Shown here: positions 60,174-64,000 of the stretch, piece after piece
Position numbering within the stretch: the first letter of the stretch is position 1
Layout of the letters: each line of letters starts with the position of its first letter
NCBI RefSeq assembly: GCF_004919085.1
Contig: NZ_STGL01000009.1
Span: 1-64,000 of the forward strand
Source: Nocardioides sp. GY 10127
GTDB taxonomy: Bacteria; Actinomycetota; Actinomycetes; Propionibacteriales; Nocardioidaceae
Length of the DNA: 64,000 nucleotides
Direction: 5' to 3'
The notes under the pieces: generated by a model
The model's input: the letters and a program-made list of their open reading frames with translations, nothing else
Told to the model about the DNA's origin: nothing
Databases searched by the model: none
Made by a program: the position numbers and the translations under genes

Positions 60174-61463
60174 TCAGCGGGTGGCGGCGGCGTACTCGGT
60201 GCGGAAGCCGGTGGTGTCGCCGGCCTCGTAGCCGGGGCGCGGCTGGCCCACGAGGGAGTGGTACTTGCTGAAGATGGCGTCCGCCTCCTCCATCGGCAGC
60301 ACCTCCTCGATGTCGCTGAAGGGCTTGCCCTCGGTGCGGTCCTCGACCATCCGGCGGATGACCTCGTAGCCCTCGCCGCGGTGGGCCATGACGATGCCGT
60401 TGACGACGTTGATGCGGGCCGACTCGAAGGCCTTGAGCGCGGCGTCGACGTCGTCGGTGGCGGCCAGCGCGGAGGCCAGCGCGCCACCGTCGACGATGGC
60501 CTGGCAGGCGCCGTTGCCGCCGCGCGGGTACATGGCGTGCGCGGCGTCGCCGATGAGCACGACGCGGCCGTCGATCCAGGTCTCCAGCGGGTCGTGCCGG
60601 ATGAGCGGGAAGAGGTAGACCTCGCGGGCGTTGCGCATCATCTCCTGGACGTCCAGGAACGGGAGGTCGCAGTCGTCGTAGTAGCCGAGGATCTCCTCGA
60701 CGGTGCCGCGCTGGTTCCAGTCCTCGACCGTCTCGTCGCGGACGGCCTCGACGACCCAGTTGACCAGCACCTTGCCGGTGCCCTCGAAGTTCTCCGCGAT
60801 CGGGTAGACGATCATCGAGGAGCTCTGCGGGGCGCCGATGTGCAGGATCGTGCCGCCGGAGGCGAAGGGCTCCATGAGGGTGGTGCCGCGCCACATGGTG
60901 ATGCCGGAGTAGACCGGGTCGGACGACTCGGGGTGCATCTGGGTGCGGATCGCGGACTTGATGCCGTCGGCGGCGATGACGAGGTCGGCGGTCACCTGGG
61001 AGGTGGTGCCCTCGCGGTCGACCATGTCGAGCGTGACGCGGCCGTCGGGGGTGTTCGTGTACCCGGTGCAGCGCAGGCCGTTGACCACGGTGTCCTCGCC
61101 CATCCGCTCCAGCACGGTGCGGTAGAAGAGCATCTGCAGGTAGCCGCGGTGCACGAAGCGCTGCTCGTGCAGGTAGCCCATGTGGACGCCGCACAGCTCG
61201 GCGTAGATCTCCTGGCCGTACTTGTTGTAGAAGATCGACTCCTTGGCGTCGACCGACATGGTGCGGAACTCCTCGAGCAGGCCGAGCTCCTCGATCTCCT
61301 TGGAGCCGTAGACCTTGACGTCGATGCCGACGCCCAGCGGCTGGAGCTCGGGGACGGTCTCGTAGATGGTCGGGGAGTAGCCCTGCTGGTGCAGGCGCAG
61401 CGCGGCGGCCAGGCCGGCCGGGCCGGCGCCGATGATCGCGATGTCGAGGCTGGTGTCGGTCAT
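60174..61463 (-). CDS. FAD-dependent aromatic monooxygenase (PhzS/salicylate hydroxylase-like)
   Basis: 429 residues. FAD-binding GxGxxG is IIGAGPAGLAAALRL at residues 11-25. ADLVIAADGIKSAIR is the DG motif shared by group A hydroxylases. VVLIGDAAHAMYPRGGNGACQAIVDG binds the ribityl chain near residue 300. These enzymes hydroxylate an activated aromatic or heteroaromatic ring with NAD(P)H and O2. It is probably the first ring-attacking enzyme of this operon. The actual ring is unknown. Confidence 0.92.
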   Translation of the reverse strand: MTDTSLDIAIIGAGPAGLAAALRLHQQGYSPTIYETVPELQPLGVGIDVKVYGSKEIEELGLLEEFRTMSVDAKESIFYNKYGQEIYAELCGVHMGYLHEQRFVHRGYLQMLFYRTVLERMGEDTVVNGLRCTGYTNTPDGRVTLDMVDREGTTSQVTADLVIAADGIKSAIRTQMHPESSDPVYSGITMWRGTTLMEPFASGGTILHIGAPQSSSMIVYPIAENFEGTGKVLVNWVVEAVRDETVEDWNQRGTVEEILGYYDDCDLPFLDVQEMMRNAREVYLFPLIRHDPLETWIDGRVVLIGDAAHAMYPRGGNGACQAIVDGGALASALAATDDVDAALKAFESARINVVNGIVMAHRGEGYEVIRRMVEDRTEGKPFSDIEEVLPMEEADAIFSKYHSLVGQPRPGYEAGDTTGFRTEYAAATR

Positions 61464-61513
61464 GGGAGTCCTCGGTTCTTGTCCGTGGTGCGGGTGGGTG
61501 GTGCGGGTCGGGG

Positions 61514-62278
61514 TCAGGCGTCGAGCTCGGCCAGGAGCTGGGTGAGCGCGGCCCAGGAGCGCTCGGTGGCGCGGGCGGAGTAGGCGGTGACGCCGGGGTG
61601 CGGGTGTGCCGCGGCCCGGGGGCTGGTGAAGGCGTGGACCGTGTCGCTGTAGACGTGCAGCTGCCAGTCGAGGCCGGCGTCCTCGAGGGAGCCGGTGAGG
61701 GCCTCGCGCTGGGCGGCGGTGGCCATCGGGTCCTCCTCGCCGGTGCAGAGCAGGACGCTGGCGCTGCCGTGCGCCGACCAGTCGTCGGCGAGCAGGTCCA
61801 GACCGCCGTGCACGCTCACGACGCCGTCCGCGTCGCCGCCGGTTCGCAGGTACTCCAGCGCGCCGGAGCCGCCGAAGCAGAAGCCCAGCAGGCAGACGGG
61901 GCGCCCGGCGGTCTCCGGCTGCTCGTCGAGCTGGGCGCGGGCGGCGCGGACGCGGGCGAGCCACGTCTCCCGGTCGCCGGCCAGGCCGCCGATCATCGGG
62001 CCGAACTCCTCGGGGCTCGTGGGCTCGGCCCGCTCGCCCCAGACGTCCGCCACGAGGACGGGGTGGCCGAGGGCGGTCAGGCGGTCGGCGACAGCCAGCA
62101 TGTCCTCGCCGGCCCCGTAGGCGTCCGGGAGGACGAGGACGGCGGTGGCCCCCTCGGGCGTGGAGGCGGGCTCGACCACGTGGCCGCGCATGAGCGCGCC
62201 GTCCACCGTGTACTCGAGGTCGCGGCGGGTGCTCCCGGGGTGGGAGACCTCGCGGCTGAGCAGGTCGTTCGTGGCCAT
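61514..62278 (-). CDS. Dienelactone hydrolase family protein
   Basis: 254 residues. The nucleophile elbow is GFCFGG with Cys134, followed by TGEEDPM and a C-terminal YSDTVHAFTSP carrying the His of the Cys-His-Asp triad. Dienelactone hydrolases open lactone intermediates of ring-cleavage routes. The ATG at 62278 has GAGAGG about seven bases upstream on the minus strand. First gene of the seven-gene catabolic operon, just downstream of the paired operator region. Confidence 0.92.
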   Translation of the reverse strand: MATNDLLSREVSHPGSTRRDLEYTVDGALMRGHVVEPASTPEGATAVLVLPDAYGAGEDMLAVADRLTALGHPVLVADVWGERAEPTSPEEFGPMIGGLAGDRETWLARVRAARAQLDEQPETAGRPVCLLGFCFGGSGALEYLRTGGDADGVVSVHGGLDLLADDWSAHGSASVLLCTGEEDPMATAAQREALTGSLEDAGLDWQLHVYSDTVHAFTSPRAAAHPHPGVTAYSARATERSWAALTQLLAELDA

Positions 62279-62420
62279 GTCGTCCTCTCGTGCGAAGGCG
62301 TGCCGGCGACCGCGGAGGGCGGTGCTCGGCGCTTCCTGCCCCGCGTGGCGGGGCCTTCCGGACGTCCGTGCACGGGTGACCGCGGTCACCCGGAGACGGA
62401 CGCAGAGGGACCCTAGGCCA

Positions 62421-62508
62421 GATCGTGTACGATCTCAAGCACGATTTGACAGGCTCGAATCTGGGACTTGCATCACAGGAAATCGCATATATGGTTTCGT
62501 ACACGATC
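62421..62508. promoter_or_regulatory. Divergent regulatory region with paired palindromic operators
   Basis: GATCGTGTACGATC at 62421-62434 is a near-perfect palindrome (GATCGT-GT-ACGATC). TCGTACACGATC at 62497-62508 is the reverse complement of its first 12 bases. The two sites are 64 bases apart and enclose an AT-rich stretch with TTGACA at 62446-62451. The layout suits a dimeric GntR- or IclR-type regulator that bridges both sites and controls the catabolic operon and the ABC importer together. No regulator gene is in the window on this side. Confidence 0.7.
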
Positions 62509-62642
62509 GTCCCGAGTGAGCGCCGTCACGCTCCTCGCCGGCCCTGGGCTGACCGCCCGGGACCCACCCGGAACAGCCCCGGGCGCCCGACGCCCGACCC
62601 GCACGCACGCCACTCCCGCTCTCGCGAAGAGGAGCCCCACGC

Positions 62643-63668
62643 ATGTCCGAGCAGTCCTCCGCCACGGCCGTCGCGCCGCCGGGCAAGCCCGACCCGGCCC
62701 CCGCCCCCGCCCGGTCCCCGCACAGCGGCGCCGGCTGGTTCGCCGCGCGCTTCGCCGTCATCGGTGTCTGGCTGCTGCTGGCCGTCCTCTACGGCGTCCT
62801 GCGGCCCGAGACCTTCCTGACCGCCGGCTCCTTCAAGGTGGTCTTCGGCTCCCAGCAGGCGCTGGTGTTCCTCACCGCCGCCCTGCTCTGCACGATCGTC
62901 GTGGGCGAGTTCGTCGACATGTCTGTCGCCTCGAACTTCGGCCTCGCCGCCGTGCTCGTCACCGTCCTCAACGTCCAGCACGAGTGGGGCGTCTGGTCCG
63001 CCGCGCTCGCCGCCGTCGTCGCCTCGACCGCCGTGGGGTTCGTCAACGGCTGGCTGGTGGTGAAGATGGGGGTCAACACCATCGTCGTCACCCTGGGCAT
63101 GGGGACGTTCCTGCTCGGCGTCTCGCTCTGGCTCACCGACCTCATGCCGGTGAGCGGGCTCCCGTCCGACTTCAAGATGATCGCCCTGCAGCAGGTGGCG
63201 GGCCTCCCGATCAGCTTCTTCTACGGCCTGGCCCTCATGCTCGGCTTCGCCTACGTCCTCCAGGTCACCCCGCTCGGCCGCAACCTGCGCTTCGTGGGGG
63301 AGAACCGCGAGGTCGCCCGCCTGGCCGGCGTCCGCGTCACCCGCGTGCGCTGGGGCGCCTTCACCACCGCGGGCCTCATCGCCGGCCTCGGCGGCGTCAT
63401 CTCCGCCGCGGCCACCGGCGGCTTCGACCCCAACTCCTCCCAGGCCTACCTGCTGCCGATCTTCGCGGCGACGTTCCTGGGCACCGCGATCCTCCAGCCC
63501 GGTCGGTTCAACCCCATGGGCACCTGGATCGCCGTCTACTTCCTCGCCACCGGCGTGCTGGGTCTCCAGCTGCTGGGCGCGACCTCCTGGGTCTCGAGCG
63601 TCTTCTACGGCGGCGTCCTCGTGCTCGCCGTGACCCTCTCGACCCGCCTGCACCAGCGGGCCCGCTGA
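62643..63668 (+). CDS. RbsC/BPL-type ABC importer permease
   Basis: 341 residues with about nine or ten helices. Family marks are VVGEFVDMSVASNFGLAAVLVTVL, NTIVVTLGMGTFLLG, the coupling segment GRNLRFVGENREVARLAGVRVTRVRWGAF and GGFDPNSSQAYLLPIFAATFLGTAIL. It belongs to the branched ribose/AI-2 permease family, which also imports nucleosides and cyclic polyols. AAGAGGA lies ten bases upstream of the ATG. Divergent from the catabolic operon, so it probably imports its substrate with the binding protein that follows. Confidence 0.92.
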   Translation: MSEQSSATAVAPPGKPDPAPAPARSPHSGAGWFAARFAVIGVWLLLAVLYGVLRPETFLTAGSFKVVFGSQQALVFLTAALLCTIVVGEFVDMSVASNFGLAAVLVTVLNVQHEWGVWSAALAAVVASTAVGFVNGWLVVKMGVNTIVVTLGMGTFLLGVSLWLTDLMPVSGLPSDFKMIALQQVAGLPISFFYGLALMLGFAYVLQVTPLGRNLRFVGENREVARLAGVRVTRVRWGAFTTAGLIAGLGGVISAAATGGFDPNSSQAYLLPIFAATFLGTAILQPGRFNPMGTWIAVYFLATGVLGLQLLGATSWVSSVFYGGVLVLAVTLSTRLHQRAR

Positions 63669-63813
63669 CGCCCTCGGAACGTCCGGTCCCGTCGCTCCAC
63701 CCGGCACCACGCACCACCGGCTCCACCCAGCACGTCTCAGCACGACCCAGCACCACCCGTCACCGCGCGTCCCTCGTGACGCACAGCTGAAGCACCCAGA
63801 AAGGGCCCTTCCG

Positions 63814-64000
63814 ATGACCCACCTCGCCAGGCCGAAGAAGTCCGGCCTCGCCCGCGCCGCCGTGGCGGCCGTCGCGCTCACCACGCTCAGCCTCTCGCTC
63901 GTCGCCTGCGGCAGCGACTCCGGCGCCGACGACTCCTCCAGCGCCTCCGACGACTCCACGATGTCGGCCGAGCTCGAGGCCCTGACCAAGCCGGTCGACT
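63814..64000 (+). CDS. ABC substrate-binding lipoprotein (N-terminal part only)
   Basis: The visible 62 codons encode a basic start (MTHLARPKKSG), a hydrophobic signal with lipobox LSLVAC and a Ser/Asp-rich linker, then the mature N-terminus. AAAGGG lies about nine bases before the ATG. The gene continues beyond the window. It follows the RbsC-type permease, so a sugar-binding-family lipoprotein is expected. Confidence 0.8.
   Translation, partial: MTHLARPKKSGLARAAVAAVALTTLSLSLVACGSDSGADDSSSASDDSTMSAELEALTKPVD

Overview
This is a 64 kb piece of chromosome from a high-GC actinobacterium (Actinomycetota). The evidence is the uniformly GC-rich coding sequence, frequent GTG starts, many 4-bp stop/start overlaps, and the tmk - holB - secreted S33 hydrolase order. 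A methyl-accepting chemotaxis protein suggests a motile or surface-sensing free-living cell. The set of sugar, amine and aromatic-type catabolic operons fits a soil or environmental member of Micrococcales or Propionibacteriales; the genus cannot be fixed from the sequence.

Layout. 0.1-7.4 kb: HIT protein flanked by palindromic repeats, FMN reductase, tmk, holB, S33 hydrolase, a LysR regulator, a small zinc-ribbon protein and TspO. 7.43-14.7 kb: an intact tRNA-Thr(CGT) whose 3' half is duplicated 7157 bp further on. Between the copies lies a small integrative element with a tyrosine integrase, an excisionase, a phosphotransferase-like gene, wrecked ISL3 and IS3 transposases, and two secreted proteins in visibly lower-GC DNA. 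14.7-23.3 kb: a LacI-controlled carbohydrate operon (binding lipoprotein, two permeases, two glycosidases; no ATPase gene). 23.7-32.6 kb: two facing operons for amine or gamma-glutamyl metabolism. One holds a class II glutamine amidotransferase, an RpiR regulator and an Orn/Lys/Arg decarboxylase-fold enzyme. The other holds a glutamine-synthetase-like ligase, an APC permease, a class III aminotransferase and a FluG-like amidohydrolase.

32.6-34.6 kb: an Ltp-domain surface protein bracketed by a 156-bp direct repeat and many short palindromes. 34.6-41.2 kb: an RluA-type pseudouridine synthase, small proteins, and an ABC exporter operon with its own two-component system. 41.2-52.2 kb: two divergent COG4705 membrane paralogues around a 73-bp tandem array, a DUF2231 protein with a second two-component system, and a divergent envelope-glycan cluster. 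Several of these share an 11-bp-phased direct-repeat motif close to their starts. 52.4-56.3 kb: stand-alone receiver, membrane histidine kinase, chemoreceptor. 56.3-64 kb: a catabolic operon (DUF3500, RidA-like, FAH, NTF2-like, SDR, FAD monooxygenase, dienelactone hydrolase) divergent from an ABC importer that runs off the window, with paired palindromic operators between them.

The most notable signals are two families of interspersed palindromic repeats; the shared OmpR-type box linking otherwise separate membrane and envelope genes; the split-FluG gene set with a class II amidotransferase; the DUF3500 catabolic locus; and the tRNA-Thr element with matched arm-type sites at both ends.
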